Source: Neostapfia colusana | Lineage: Eukaryota; Streptophyta; Magnoliopsida; Poales; Poaceae | Length of the DNA stretch: 64,000 bases | Reading direction: 5' to 3' | NCBI GenBank assembly: GCA_030760725.1 | Contig: JASWHV010000011.1 | Coordinates: 15,525,501 to 15,589,500, forward strand | Shown here: positions 23,580-35,858 of the stretch, in pieces | Layout: each line of letters starts with the position of its first letter | How positions within the stretch are numbered: the stretch's first letter is position 1 | Notes under the pieces: generated by a model | What the model was told of the DNA's origin: nothing | The model's database searches: none | Seen by the model: the letters and a program-made list of their open reading frames with translations, nothing else | Position numbers and translations under genes: made by a program

Positions 23580-26387
23580 TAGGGTGGCCTGGATGCTTAG
23601 GGCTTCGGCGTGGGGGATCGTCGGGAGCCCTAGTAGCTGTGTATTGAACCGAAGAACAGACGATCACGTGTGTTAGGAGAATTTCCCAAATTTAACTCAC
23701 TTGGTTTTTCACGTGTACCGGTGCTAAACGTCCAATTCCGGCGAGCCAGCTGTGGGAACGAGCAAGGAGGGTTCAGGAGGAGTATCTACACGTCGTGGCG
23801 CACCTTAGGGTAGTGTTGGTCGTGGTGGAGAGGCGCTGGACTGGCCGGACGACGAGGAGCAGTGAGGGCAACGTCGTGCTGCACCAAGGAAAAGAATTGG
23901 CTCTGCATCGGCCGGAGGCAGACGAACACGAGCTGGGGAGGTTCGGACGATGTCGAGTGGAGGCTGGCGCATCCTCTGGTCGGCTCACCTAGGAGCTGAA
24001 ACTATCGGAGTGTGATCAGCGATGCGAGCAGAGAGGAGGCGGTGACGGTTCTCTCGGGTGAGCGCGCGTGAGTGAATCTCTGTGCTTTGGAGTGGACGAG
24101 CAAGGGAACATACCGTTTGTGCACTGATGTTTACCGGCAGCTGAAGGAAGGGATCAAACCTCCTTGAGTGGCAGCAGGCACACCGCCAGCTCGGTGGAGA
24201 CTGCATGGCCTCGGTGTCAAACTCCCACAGAAGAAAATCCGAGTGTTGCCTCTGTTCCACTAACCAGCGGGTCCCGCTGAAGTCTCCCCCACACAATGTC
24301 TCCCAAATTCAAATTTCGATTTTGCAGAAAATTCCACAAACTGAATTTGATTACCGTGGAGTAAACCTTCTGTTGTATTCACATTTTTTACATTTTGTGG
24401 TGTCGGTTCAGTTCCTATGCGGGGAAGAAATAGCGCTCGGGTATGAAGTTTCGTGATCAAAAGATCATGTCGGGAGCTACTCACTCCAACGAGCTGGTCG
24501 CCAGCGCGATGGAAGCAACGAGGAGGTGGCCTCTGCTTGCAGCTCTGTAACACCCTCAAAACTACTACCATGCATTGCATACATTTTTCATGTAGAGAAG
24601 CATTTAAAATGAAGAAGAAAATAAAGAGAGGAATATAGAAGCAAATAGAATAATAAAAGGATATAAAAATGGAAACTCATGAAAATAAATAGAAAAAAAA
24701 TAAATAAAAAGAAAAGGAAAAGAAATAAAAATATCCAAATTTGGCAACCCCCAATTTTTCCCGAAAATTCCCCAAATTCCCCTCTTCTCTAATTTCCCCT
24801 AATTTTCCCAATTTTCCTGATTTCCCCAAATTCTCCAAAATTCCACTAGGGGATTTCCCCCACATTTGGGGGGAATTCCCCCCCCCCCAAATTGGCCGCA
24901 CCACTTAGGGGGGAACCCTAATGGGCCCCACCCCCTTGGCCACAGTCCATTAGGGGAGAAACCCTAGCCGCCCCCCTTTTGCTTTTTTTTGTGGGCTTTT
25001 ATTTTCTCAATTAAATCTCAGCCCTTGAATAACTGAGTTGCTAAAATCCTAGCCTCCCTAGCTCTTTTCCCCTCTTATAAATAAAACTCCCCTCTTAGCC
25101 ACCACCCTAGCCCCCAAAAACCCTAGCCGCCGCCCTCCCCTGCTGCCTAGCTCAAGTCGCCGTCCTCGTGCTGGAGTTTGGCCGCCGTCGGAGCTCCATG
25201 AACTTGAGAAAGATTATTGTCTGGTTGAGGCTTGATAAATGGTGAAATATAATGAATGAATGTTGATGAATTACTTGGTTATGATGGTATTTAACTCACC
25301 TATAAATAGTTGTTGTTTTTAACATGTTTGTGAAATAAAATTTGCTTGCTGCAATAAACCTCTTATTTCCCTACCTTGTTGTAAGATACATGTCATACTT
25401 TTCCCGCACTTGCTGAGTACGACATGTACTCACCCTTGCATTCCCACATATACATCAGCTACAGGAGAAGAGTACTTCGAGGAACAGGTGGAGTACTAGG
25501 CGTGCGCACTACCGTCAACATGCCTATGGAGTTGAAGTTGGAGCCTGCTGTTTTAACCATTTTCCACTGTCATTTAGAGTCTTCCGCTGCAAGAAAAAGT
25601 TAAATATTCGTGAGTGAGTCAATGAGTCAATGTAATAAAGTACTTAAACATTATTTGTACGTGATTATATTCTGAATTCAGTTTGTGATGAAGTTGTGTA
25701 TGTGTGATGAACATCCTGGACACACATATGCATTCACTTAGTACATTCTCGGAACCGGGTGTCACAAGCTCTCTGGCGCGATTTGAGAGCTCAGGTGGTG
25801 TTCGACACTGAACAGAGGAAGTCTTCTGGAGCAAGTTAAAGTGGCTCAGTGACATGTGGGGTCCACCCCCTTTACTCCTCTTCTTATCCTCCAAATGTTT
25901 CCAAAAGATCTTCATTCATGTAAATCCACTCAATCTGACATTTTGGGAGTTTAAACGTGGGCTGAATTTTGAATTAACCAAATCAAGTGTGAATTTCACT
26001 TTCAAATTTGAATTCAGCTCAAATTTGGAAATGATCATGTTTAAATCCTTTTTAGCCCACCCTAAAATCAGGATGTGGCCACCATAAATTTCCTCGAATT
26101 CAAAGTTATGAAGATACATGTGTATTCTAAATTTTTGGCAGCAACTTGAGGGGAACATTTGAGTTCAAATCTGAATTTAAACTCCCTCTTACACATGAGA
26201 ACTTTACACATGGTGTTTAATTCAACCTTGGCTTAACACATTTCAAATGAACGTGAGAGCTCATTTTGTTAGACACCCATGTGCATATCACGTGTATAAA
26301 GTTTTTGTAAGTCCCATTTTCATTAATTCCAAGCATAACGGTAGTCAACCCTCTGTTTATTGCCTTTACATTTTTGGTACTTTTACA
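23580..26387 (-). repeat. Element C left LTR (3' LTR on minus strand), partial, with a nested solo LTR
   Basis: The right end TTTTACA at 26387 abuts the complement of a polypurine tract. The segments 24290-24545 and 25772-26387 align with 30951-31103 and 36402-37018 of the right LTR of the same element. The GC-rich segment 23580-24290 has no counterpart in the right LTR, which appears to have lost it. On the left the LTR is cut at 23579/23580 by B copy 1, so its remainder should lie upstream of the window. ORFs in the GC-rich segment are not supported. Confidence 0.8.
24546..25766 (+). mobile_element. Solo LTR of family B with a 1.5 kb internal deletion
   Basis: It starts TGTAACACCCTC and ends GGTGTCACA, with the target duplication AGCTC at 24541-24545 and 25767-25771. 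The unoccupied site is visible once in the right LTR of element C near 36397-36401. Compared with 41915-44636 about 1.5 kb is missing. The junction lies near 25198, where the GC-rich leader (GGAGCTCC) joins ATGAACTTGAG. Confidence 0.92.
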
Positions 26388-26404
26388 TTCCTCCCCCCTT
26401 AAAA
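26388..26404 (-). promoter_or_regulatory. Element C polypurine tract
   Basis: On the minus strand CTTTTAAGGGGGGAGGAA immediately precedes the LTR start TGTAAAAGTACC. It is almost the same as the element A tract. Confidence 0.85.
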
Positions 26405-27189
26405 GAATCTCGTCCCGAAATTCCAACGAGAAAGGGAAGGTAGGGAATATTATCGGTGATATGACAATAATAAACCGAACGGATATAATGATCTTCTTGT
26501 TCTTCCATAGTGCTTCTTTTTGACGGTATGGTTAGTCCGTAAAACTCTGTAGACACATATCGACCGGGTCGATTGGCTGGGATCTTTACTGTCCTAATCT
26601 TGACATGGATAACTAATACTTGTCTAGATTAACTGAGTCCTTAGAAGCTTAGTGTAGTACTTTCCCAAACATGAATCGAGACGTTTGGTGAGATTAAACA
26701 ATGGATCGGTAATCTCGCCTTGAATCGGCATCTCAACCCTTTAGTCCAAAACCGAATGCTTTGCTTGAACATAAGAGCACTCACAAGTCAATTTCACTTT
26801 TTTTACCAACACACCAAAGGCCAACTACCTATGGTAACCACAAGGGTGTCAAATTCACCATATGACCTCTCAAGAATTCAGATTGTGTTCAAGACTTGTC
26901 GCGAGGTTGAGCCATCAATCGGTAAGCCCCGCGATGAGAAATTAGTTTAGTTCCGACAATTACGGCACTCGGAGCTAAACAAGTCATGGATACAAGTTCA
27001 AAATTTTCTTAGGTACAAGGGATGTTGAGTAATTGATTTCCCTTGTATTATCCAATGAGGTAGAATCAAACAACTTGATCAATAATACCAGGAGGTGAAA
27101 AGACCAAAGTCATTAGACACCGCTTAATGATTTGAAGAGAGGTACACAATCTTGCTCAGTATTGTGGTATTACTTAAGCAACATGTGAT

Positions 27190-27300
27190 GCTTCACATGT
27201 TTTATGGTGCAATGCATATGCATATGGTATGGTGCAAATGGTGCATATACATGGTGCAAAATGGTGCATATGTATGATGCATACAAGGTGCTGCGCACAA
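27190..27300. repeat. Imperfect ATGGTGCA/ATATGCAT repeat in element C
   Basis: At least six spaced occurrences of TGGTGCA, or close variants, alternate with CATATG/CATATGCAT palindromes over about 110 bases. The function is unknown. Replication slippage is the simplest explanation. Confidence 0.55.
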
Positions 27301-27848
27301 TAGGTTGTGCATCTCGCAATGCTTTTCAATATGTATGGGGCATCATATTTTTATAGTCTGAGCAAGAATTAGTACAATAATTCAAACATGGTTAAGAAGC
27401 ATCTCAAACTTTGCCAAGTACAGATAACTTGGTCAGGAAAGGTGCTAAACAAGGAATGCCACTTTCATGTGGTGACCAAGTTTAAGGAAAATAGGTCAAA
27501 TGTTTGACAAGATTGTTGGGAAATACTCCATAAAAACTTAACCTAGGCAATCTTTATTTTTACGTGGACTTCACTTTGCTCTTTTCTCCTGAGGCTTCAC
27601 AATACCCGTTTAGCGTGAAAAACCAACTACTAGTTCTAGCTCCTAATCTTGTGCTCTCATGTCTTGTGATTCTGGCGAACATTTGTGTGTCAATGGCGAA
27701 GACGTAGAAATTACATTTTTCTCAATGACGACGGATCTTGTATCTGAACTTTGATTACTTCGAGACGTAATTCCCTCTTGTCTCTTGGTGATGTCATACT
27801 TCGGTGTATAGCCCATTGGTTATCAATGCTTTGGTTTACATGGATGCA

Positions 27849-27864
27849 GTTCTCCCCCCTTAAG
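27849..27864 (-). promoter_or_regulatory. Second polypurine-like tract inside element C
   Basis: The minus strand reads CTTAAGGGGGGAGAAC here, about 1.45 kb before the true tract in the element's own direction. It closely resembles the functional tract. It could be an additional plus-strand priming site or a remnant of an older LTR junction. The role is inferred. Confidence 0.4.
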
Positions 27865-29025
27865 TTCCAGTGTAGGAAATTGAGAAATTAATCCATAATA
27901 TTCTTATGGGAAGGTAATGCATAACCATAGCCTTCCAGAGATGTATCCCACAGCCTTTGGGAACAACGTATACCTGAAGTTGTGGTCCAACAACAGAAAG
28001 GTATAGAAACTGTACCAGCTTCTGTTCGATGGACTAAAATCCTAATTCATCGTTTGAATCTGTGGTGGAAGTGAACAGAAAAGTTGGATAAGACTTCCAT
28101 ATCTTTCCAATGAGTGTTTATTTGCATTTAACTAAGTTCTATATCGAAAGTTATGAGCATCTAGAGTTGACAGAAATTCTGGAAGAATTTCAGCAGCACC
28201 TCCCCTGTAAGTGCTCACTTCGGGTCAACCTTTCCATACAGTTATAAACATGTATGGACCAAACTCATACTTACCAATTTTAAGTACGATTCATAAGCTT
28301 TCTAAATTGTAAGATTTTCCTTTTACAATTCTTATACAGGAAGTTATAAGCAAAATCCAAATCAGTACAGAAACTATGCACAACCTTTCAGGCAGGCCCA
28401 TATCATAGTAAAAACATATGGTCCGTATCATTTCCATACGGATCGTCCTTGAGTCAGGCCACGTCTCAAGGTACATGGTCGTGTTTTCACACCACACGAC
28501 GGGGAACCCGAGTAGAGCACGAACGGGTCGTCACGGTTGGGAATTTCATCAACCCAATGGGTACGACCTACTGCCTCATGACCGTTGAGGCACGCCGATG
28601 GCGAGCGCTGCGTATGGCCCTTTGAACATTGAACGTTCAAGAGTTGCACACTATCGTGTTTCTTACCACACGATGGGGTATCCTCACTTTTGCCTAAAAC
28701 ATGTTGGGATCAGTGTTTTCATATGCTCTCAGAGCCATGATAAGGTTCAGAGACTCATATTCACTATCGTGCCAAGCCACGGTAAACCATTCCATTACAT
28801 TGCTCGTATGGAGAGCTTAACGCAATTGATCCACCTGCGGTGGTGTACCTTACCTCTTACCTGACATTGGAGCGTCGTTACAGAATGTATAACACATAAG
28901 TTAGCTTTTCCACCTTAAGTAGCTACTACTATAATAGACCTTATGTGGGCATAATGACTAATCCTCACATGACTACTCCTAAGTTTTAAAAATAGGCTCT
29001 TTTCGAGCGTATTATTCTCAATGCG

Positions 29026-29037
29026 GCTCTGATACCA
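29026..29037 (-). promoter_or_regulatory. Element C primer-binding site (tRNA-iMet type)
   Basis: GCTCTGATACCA on the plus strand is the complement of TGGTATCAGAGC. It directly abuts the right LTR beginning TGTCTGTGG at 29038. This fixes the minus-strand orientation of element C. Confidence 0.92.
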
Positions 29038-31103
29038 TGTCTGTGGTGGCCACCCCGTGGTCCTCCCACTACGGGATCACAGAGGGTGGTGCCGTGCGAT
29101 GCGGCACCCAACAGCACACAAAAAATGATTAAGGATAACATACACACTTTTATTTACGTAAAACAGCGGAAGTATTTTACAATACATAATATACAGCGGA
29201 CGTCTTACTCATAGCTAAACTCTCAGCCTAGCTATGCAAAAGTGCAGCCGTCCAGCCCGAGGACGCTACACACTAGCAGCAATCATACGAAGGTCACGGC
29301 AGCGTGCAGGGCTCCAGCTCGGCCGTGTACCCCGACGGGGGCATCGCCTCATCCTCGGAGCCTTCCTCATACATCTCATCTGCACCATCTTAATATAGCA
29401 ACCGTGAGCACGATGGCTCAGCAAGGCTTAACCATCACTCCTAAACATGAGACTCTATATACTGGGATTCTTAATATAGGAAAATGATATTGCGATAAAG
29501 ACACGCCTACATGTTAATCTTTACTTTCAGTTTTACAGCAGCAGATTAATATGCCTTAGGCAGCCCTCACATCGGAAGTCCACAATCAAACAAGAAACAC
29601 TTTATTCCGATGTGGTTATGCCCAAAGTGGAATATAAACTTAGTGAGCTCTACATCTATAGCATACATGGTTTCAATACAATAATAGATCAATGCATTAT
29701 ATTCTTCTGCCTTCTTTCAATTCTTACTACGTCACAGTGCAGTGAACAAGTGGTACTCAATAACCGCGAGGGATGGTGATTATAATCAATAGACACCCGG
29801 ATAACACGTCACATACACCCATTTCAGAAGTGTGGTGCTTCACACCTTCCTACTCTGCTGTATGCAGCAACCTTTCAAAGGAAACCCAATTGTCGAACCG
29901 GTCCATCTCCGTAACTGGCAGGAGGTCCCCGCGCGGAACCCGTCTGTGCCCGCCGGCAGATTTTACACCTTGCTACCCTCAAACCACTCCTATAAAATGG
30001 TTGGGTAAGCCTCGGCACCCAGGGTAACCAATTACATCGGTTTCCATGTTCCCATATAACCAGTATGCATCCGGTAATAATCAAACTTGTCCAGCAGGGC
30101 CGCACACGGCTCGGTCCTCAACCGACACCAACAGGGCTACGCATGTGAGACGTCCGCTCACTGCATCCTATTCCCCCGCTGGGTCTTAATTTCTTATTCT
30201 TAAGCCATTCTTTATTCCATTTTAGCCTGTGTGGATACTAGACTCTGTGGATGATTTGAGCAAAACTTGAGGAATTTTCATGAAAGCTTGTGGTCTCCAA
30301 AATTCCCACAAGTATATGGCTCCTCTGAATTTTGATCTCAAATCTGAAGCTTTTACATAGCTAACAGTGGAAGATATAATTAGAGAAGGTCTCCCTGGTT
30401 CTAGCAAAATTTGTTTCATTATTCGAGCTACCTACAGGGAGAAATGGAATTTTGAGTTGGAAGGAAAAGCTGAAAAGTTCCTGTTTAAAATGGGGAATTT
30501 TAAATGAAGGCTGAACTTGGTAAGGCAATTTGGACAAACAAATCGAGTCCAATGAGGTTTAAATTTTTACAGGAGGTTACTAGAGTTATGAAGGATCTTC
30601 TGGCTAAATTTCAGAAAATTCCATAACAGGGATCCCCTGGAATTAGTTCCCGAAAATTTAATTTTGATGAATTTTGGAGAAAATTCCAAGGATCTTCAGA
30701 CCAACGTATTTGCATTTATGCAAATTATAGATTGAGAGGAATCCAACAAAATTTGTTTGAGAATTTTCGGACTTTTCTACACCAAGTAATGGTCATTTGA
30801 AGTTTGAAATATTTTTCTGGAAATTAACTCTGTGATTTTTAGCTAATTAATTTAACACTGAGATCAATTACTGATTAAGCCACTTTAATCAGCTCTAAAA
30901 ATTTTAAAATTTTTACTGGATATTAGGAACTAGGAGAAGAGTTTTCCTCCCACTCAGTGTCTCCCAAATCTAAATTTCAAGTTTGAAGCAAATTCCACAA
31001 ACTGAATTTGATTACCGTGCAGTTAACCTTCTGTTGTATTCACATTTTTTTTACATTCCGTGGTGTCAGTTCAGTTCCTGTGCGGGGAAGAAATAGCGCT
31101 CGG

Positions 31104-31536
31104 TGTTGGGTATTTTCCTCACTGAACTCTCACTGATTTGAGATGCAAATCATGTTGGAAGTCTAGAGGTGTGGTGTAGATCCAAAACACAAGTGGAGAA
31201 CCGAATGAAAATGGCTCGGATGAGTTGTGGCGGCGCTCAACAAACACCAGCGCATTACCCTCCTTTTATTAGCAGGAAGCCACACGTTTTCAACAACTTC
31301 AGCCCGGGTTTTACACCATACAAATTTGAAAAGCATGCAGCACATGCATGTGCCATGCACGTATGGCCCAAACCCCCCTGGGTTGTTTGAAACATAACAA
31401 AAACACCCTCACACACACTAGAACTCGGTGCAACACATGTGACTCAGGACACACCCCTGGTTCTTGTCATGTGTGCTTTATTCCCTTGAAACATAAGGAA
31501 ACTAAACTCTGATTAAACCTCCAGAAGTGCTCAACA
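31104..31536 (-). repeat. Copia 3' LTR
   Basis: This 433 bp LTR has the same length as its partner. On the element strand it is preceded by the purine run AGTAGGGGGAGAT (complement at 31537-31549), the likely polypurine tract, which overlaps the last codons of the polyprotein. Confidence 0.95.
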
Positions 31537-31544
31537 ATCTCCCC

Positions 31545-33062
31545 CTACTTCTGAGGTTTGATCTCCTGAACTCCAATCTTCTCACGAAGTTCCTGAAAAT
31601 GTGTACATCCCAGTGGCTTTGTGAGGATAACAGCAAGCTCATCTTTTGTCCCAACATGCTCCAAGATGACTTCTTCTCTATCAACACATTCTCTGACAAA
31701 GTGAAACTTGATGTCAATGTGTTTACTTCTATCATGCAAAACTGGATTCTTTGCCAAAGCAATTGCTGCTGTGTTATCCATCTTAATCACTGGTGGAGGT
31801 ACTTGAATTCTTGTTACTTCTTCTAACGCATGCCTGAGCCAAACAGCCTGACTTGCTGCAGCTGCTCCAGCCATATACTCAGCTTCACATGTGGACTTTG
31901 CCACAGCCTTTTGCTTATGGGATAACCAGCTGATAGGATTTTCACTCAGGAAGAATATGACTCCTGTTGTGCTTCTCCTGTCATCCACATCTCCTCCAAA
32001 AACACTATCACTATAGCCTCTTAACTCAAGACTTCCTTCACCTCGGTTGTAAGACAAGCCATACCTCATTGTAGCTGCCACATACCGAAGTAAATGTTTC
32101 AAAGCCACCATGTGTTCTTCTTGAGGTTCTGACATGAACCTACTTAAGTACCCAACACCAAAACTAAGATCAGGCCGAGTATGTAAAAGATACCTGAGTC
32201 CACTAATCATGCTGCGATAAGTGGTTGGATTAGTGAGTGGAGCTGTACTTCTCTTGGTAAGCTTCAACCGGGACTCCATGGGAGTGGCACACCCATTACA
32301 ATTTATCATCCCGCTTCTTTCCAGCAACTTTGCAGCATAGGCTCCTTGACACAAGTCAATACCATGTCTTCCTTGCTTTACTTCAATACCAAGATAGTAA
32401 GACAAGCTTCCTAAGTCACTCATGCAAAACTTCTCCTTCATTTTCTTCTTGAACCGACTGATTTCCTCCATGTTTTCTCCCACAATCAGTAAGTCATCAA
32501 CATACACACCCATAATGAGCCTTGCCTCACCTCCAAACTTAGTGTACAAGCCATTTTCTGATTTGCACCATGTGAAACCGAGTTGCTTGAGACTTTCATC
32601 GAGTTTGCAGTTCCATGCTCGAGGAGCTTGTCTCAAGCCATACAATGCCTTGTGAAGTCTTAAAACCCACTTTTCCTTGCCTTCAGCTATGAAACCCGGA
32701 GGTTGAGTGACATAGATCTCCTCTTCTAGACTCCCATTCAAGAAGGCTGACTTCACATCCATGTGATGAACATGCCACCCAAAATGAGCTGCAACAGCTA
32801 ACACGATCCTCACAGACTCCATCCTGGCAACTGTTGCAAAAACTTCTTCAACATCAACTCCTTGCTTCTGCACATACCCCTTTGCAACTAGCCTTGCTTT
32901 GTGATGTATGACATTCCCATGTTCATCTTTCTTCAACTTGAAAACCCATTTCAAGCCAATGGCACGATAACCCTCCGGAAGATGTACCAATGACCATGTT
33001 TTGTTCTCTTCAATGGATGTGAGCTCCTCAATCATGGCAATGCGCCACTCCTTGACCCTCAA
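31545..33062 (-). pseudogene. Copia reverse transcriptase and RNase H
   Basis: A 505-residue open stretch covers the end of the copia polyprotein. Reverse transcriptase (RVT_2 type) shows WVFKLKKDEHG, KARLVAKGYVQKQG, HHMDVKSAFLNG and the catalytic YVDD at 32493-32504. RNase H follows with GYSDSVFGGD, EAEYMAGAAAASQAVWLR and HIDIKFHFVRE. It ends 8 bases before the 3' LTR. This stretch is intact, but a stop between 33062 and 33087 separates it from the integrase part. It is therefore a piece of a broken polyprotein, not a gene of its own. Confidence 0.95.
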
Positions 33063-33086
33063 GGCCTCTTCTGCTGTGCATGGCTC

Positions 33087-34528
33087 TTAACCTATGACAA
33101 CAAGAAGTTCATCTACTCTTCCTTCTTCTGGTTCACAGTTTGGCACCTCCTCAAGAACATTTCTCATGGAACGATAACGAAGTGGTGCTTCTTTTAGCTC
33201 ACTATCCATTTCTGGTGACATGGAAGGAGGTGACACAAACTCCACATCCTTGGATGCTTGTTGCTTCAGTTGTGTCATAGAAGACACTCCCTCAGCTGGG
33301 GTTTTGTCACTTTGACCTGTGTCACAAGAGGAAGAACTCACTCCACCAGGGTTCTCATCACGAAAGATGTATTCTACCCGAAAGATGTCTTCATCATTCA
33401 CCATTTCACTTGACTCAGCTGCATCCCACTTCCATGGGCGGTTTTCTTCAAACACAGCATCACGTGACACGTGAACACTCTCCGTGTTTGGATTGTAAAA
33501 CCTCCATGCCTTGCTTCCTTGCTCATATCCAATGAAGACCATTGGTATACTTCGATCTTCAAGCTTGCTAAGGTGTTTGCTTCCCTGTTTCACGTGTGCC
33601 ACACAACCGGAAGTGCGCAAATGATGTACACTAGGTTTCTTGTCATACCATACCTCATATGGAGTCTTTCTCTCAACACTCCGAGTAGGAGAACGGTTCA
33701 ACACATACACTGCTGTGGTTACTGCCTCCCCCAGAACCAACTGGGCATATTCATTGCTTTCAACATGCTTCTTGCCATTCCCATAACAGTTTGGTTCCTT
33801 CTCTCAACCACACCATTTTGCTCAGGAGAATATGGAGCTGTCAAGTGACGTTGAACACCCTCCTTAGTGCAATACTCAACAAAAGCCCGAGCTGTGAACT
33901 CTCCACCACGATCTGTGCGAAAAGTTCCAATCTTCCTCCCTGCCTCAGCTTCAACACTTGATTGAAAACCCATGAAAGTACTCATAGCTTGATCCTTTGT
34001 GCTGATCAAAAACACCCACATGTATCTACTGAGATCATCCACAAGAAGAAAGAAAAACCTGCTGCCTCTTGGAGTTGCTGGCTTCACTGGTCCACAGAGG
34101 TCTCCACGCACAAGTTCAAGTTTCTTCTCAGCTCGGTACTTTGCCATGCACGGGAATGGTTCACGTCTTTGTTTCCCAGCCAAACAGCTATCACACTTCT
34201 GCTCAGTTTGAGTGATGGTTGGCAATCCATACACAAGTTGCTCTTCGGCAAGTCTTCCGAGACTCCGAAAGTTTAAGTGCCCCATCCTTGCATGCCACAT
34301 CCATGTTGCATTCCACCCTTGTGCCATGAGACACCTTGGTTGCACTACCTTAAGATCAATGGTGTACAACCGGTTCACTCCCCGTTTCACCATTGCCACA
34401 GTGGTTCCATCTTTATCCCAAATCTTGACATAACCATTCACCATCAAGATTCGTTGTCCCTCCTCCTCAAGCTGTCCAAGACTGATGATGTTTGCCTTGA
34501 GCTGAGGAATAAGGTAGACCCCAGCCAA
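33087..34528 (-). pseudogene. Copia integrase with GAG-pre-integrase domain
   Basis: Two overlapping frames (34528-33719 and 33740-33087) cover this part. A frame change lies near 33730. The GAG-pre-integrase motif ANIISLGQLEEEG and the zinc region (HARMGHL, CDSCLAGK) come first. The catalytic core follows with GDLCGP, FRTDRGGEF and SPEQNGVVERRNQ, so the D, D and E residues are all present. The end contains the copia GYEQGSKAWRFYNP region. It is joined to gag upstream only through a frameshift and stop near 34530-34548. Confidence 0.92.
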
Positions 34529-34547
34529 CTACTTTCGACCACCTCTC

Positions 34548-35819
34548 TTACCTTGGAACACCTCCTTGGCCATCAATCTCTGTCAATGAGCCATCTCCCA
34601 AACGCACAGTACCATGCACCGTGTTATCAAGTTTTGTGATCACATCCCGTTTCCCGGTCACGTGATTTGTTGCACCGGAGTCCAGGATCCACCGGGTACT
34701 GCCTCCTCCCTCCAAGTCTCCAACTTGAACGTGTAACATATCATTGTTGAGGCATACCTCCTCCAGGGACATGTCTTGATCAGCCTTGGTGTTGGCACAC
34801 ACCACCAAGAGGCTGGATTCAAACTCATGATCAACTTGAGCTGTGTTCACCTCTTCATCCTTCTTTTTCTTCCTGCACTCTCTAGCCCAATGACCTTTCT
34901 TACCACAGTAGCGGCACTCATCTTTGGCCACTCCAACGCCTGAGTTTCCACCACCACGGTTACCTCGACCACGACCATGTCCTCGACCATGATCTTTCCT
35001 CGGTGCAAATGAGTCTTTGTGTCGTTCCTGTCCAGTTCCCCCGGACATCTTGAGACATGTCGACAACCTTGCAAGCAACTCTTCTTCACTCAGATGCAAC
35101 TTCTCATGTGTGTTGCCCTCCCAAGTGCTTGCACCAAGCCTTTCTTCTGCAGCCTTGAGTCTACCAATCAACTCATCAACGGACATATCACTTAAGTGAA
35201 GCAATGTCTCGATGGAGGCCGCAATCTGCTCAAACTTTTGTGGTACTGCCTGAAGGAACTTCCGGACAATCTCCTCCTCCGAACGTTCACTCCCATGTGC
35301 CTCAAGTTGGGATGTGATCCGGCTCATACGCACACCAAACTCATCAACCGTTTCACCATCGTGGAATCTGAGTGCATCAAACTCCCGACCCAATGTGCTT
35401 GCCCTGGCCTTGCGCACACGTTCGGCTCCAACATTGCGCAACTTGATCGCATCCCATGCAATCTTGGCCGACTCCTTCCCAGCAATGATCCCTATCATTT
35501 CTGGTGGCACAGCCTTGGTGAGAGCCTCCAAAGCCATCCGATCTTCAATGTAATCATCGGTGCCAAGGCTCACAGCAGTCCACAAGCCTCTCGCTTGCAA
35601 CATCAACCGCATAAGTGCCGACAATTCATGATAGTTTGTCTTTGTGAGCATCGGATACGTACCACCACTGCTGACTTCCTTCGTGATGCGATGAATCACC
35701 AATGCCCCTGATCCTCCTCCTGCCCTGCTGGTGCCTCCCGGTGGTGTGACGTCTCTCCATGAACGTAGGGCTGGCGATGAAGATCTCCTCCGCGACATCA
35801 GTGCCCACTCAATGGCCAT
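34548..35819 (-). pseudogene. Copia gag and protease
   Basis: This is a 423-residue open frame from ATG at 35819. The N-terminal capsid region has YPMLTKTNYHELSALM and ALEALTKAVPPEM. A CCHC zinc knuckle CRYCGKKGHWARECRK lies near residue 300, followed by the protease motif WILDSGATNHVTG. The frame ends at a TAA after GQGGVPR, in the middle of the protease. Gag itself appears intact and could still be made. Confidence 0.92.
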
Positions 35820-35846
35820 GTCACGGTTCCAGGCAACATAATCGGC

Positions 35847-35858
35847 TCTGATGCCAAT
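35847..35858 (-). promoter_or_regulatory. Copia primer-binding site
   Basis: Next to the 5' LTR the minus strand reads ATTGGCATCAGAGCC. The segment TGGCATCAGAGC matches the initiator tRNA-Met 3' end with one change from the usual TGGTATCAGAGC. Confidence 0.85.

Larger units (their letters stand above)
26388..29037 (-). mobile_element. Element C internal region: noncoding, LARD-like
   Basis: The region lies between a polypurine tract (26388-26404, complement) and a primer-binding site (29026-29037, complement), so the element reads on the minus strand. It holds 2.65 kb with no recognisable gag, protease, reverse transcriptase or integrase. The part 28100-29037 is homologous to the leader of element A on the opposite strand. 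Very long LTRs around a conserved noncoding interior match the large retrotransposon derivative (LARD) type, which moves with enzymes supplied by other elements. Confidence 0.82.

Noticed and set aside
23580..24545. GC-rich segment with several ORFs that could be a host gene
   Set aside because: It sits inside the left LTR of C, between B copy 1 and sequence matching the right LTR, and resembles the GC-rich LTR segments of D3 and D4. No motif was found.
31527..31826. Plus-strand ORFs opposite the copia polyprotein, also at 33471-33848, 33962-34639 and 35196-35711
   Set aside because: They are antisense shadows of clearly coding minus-strand frames.
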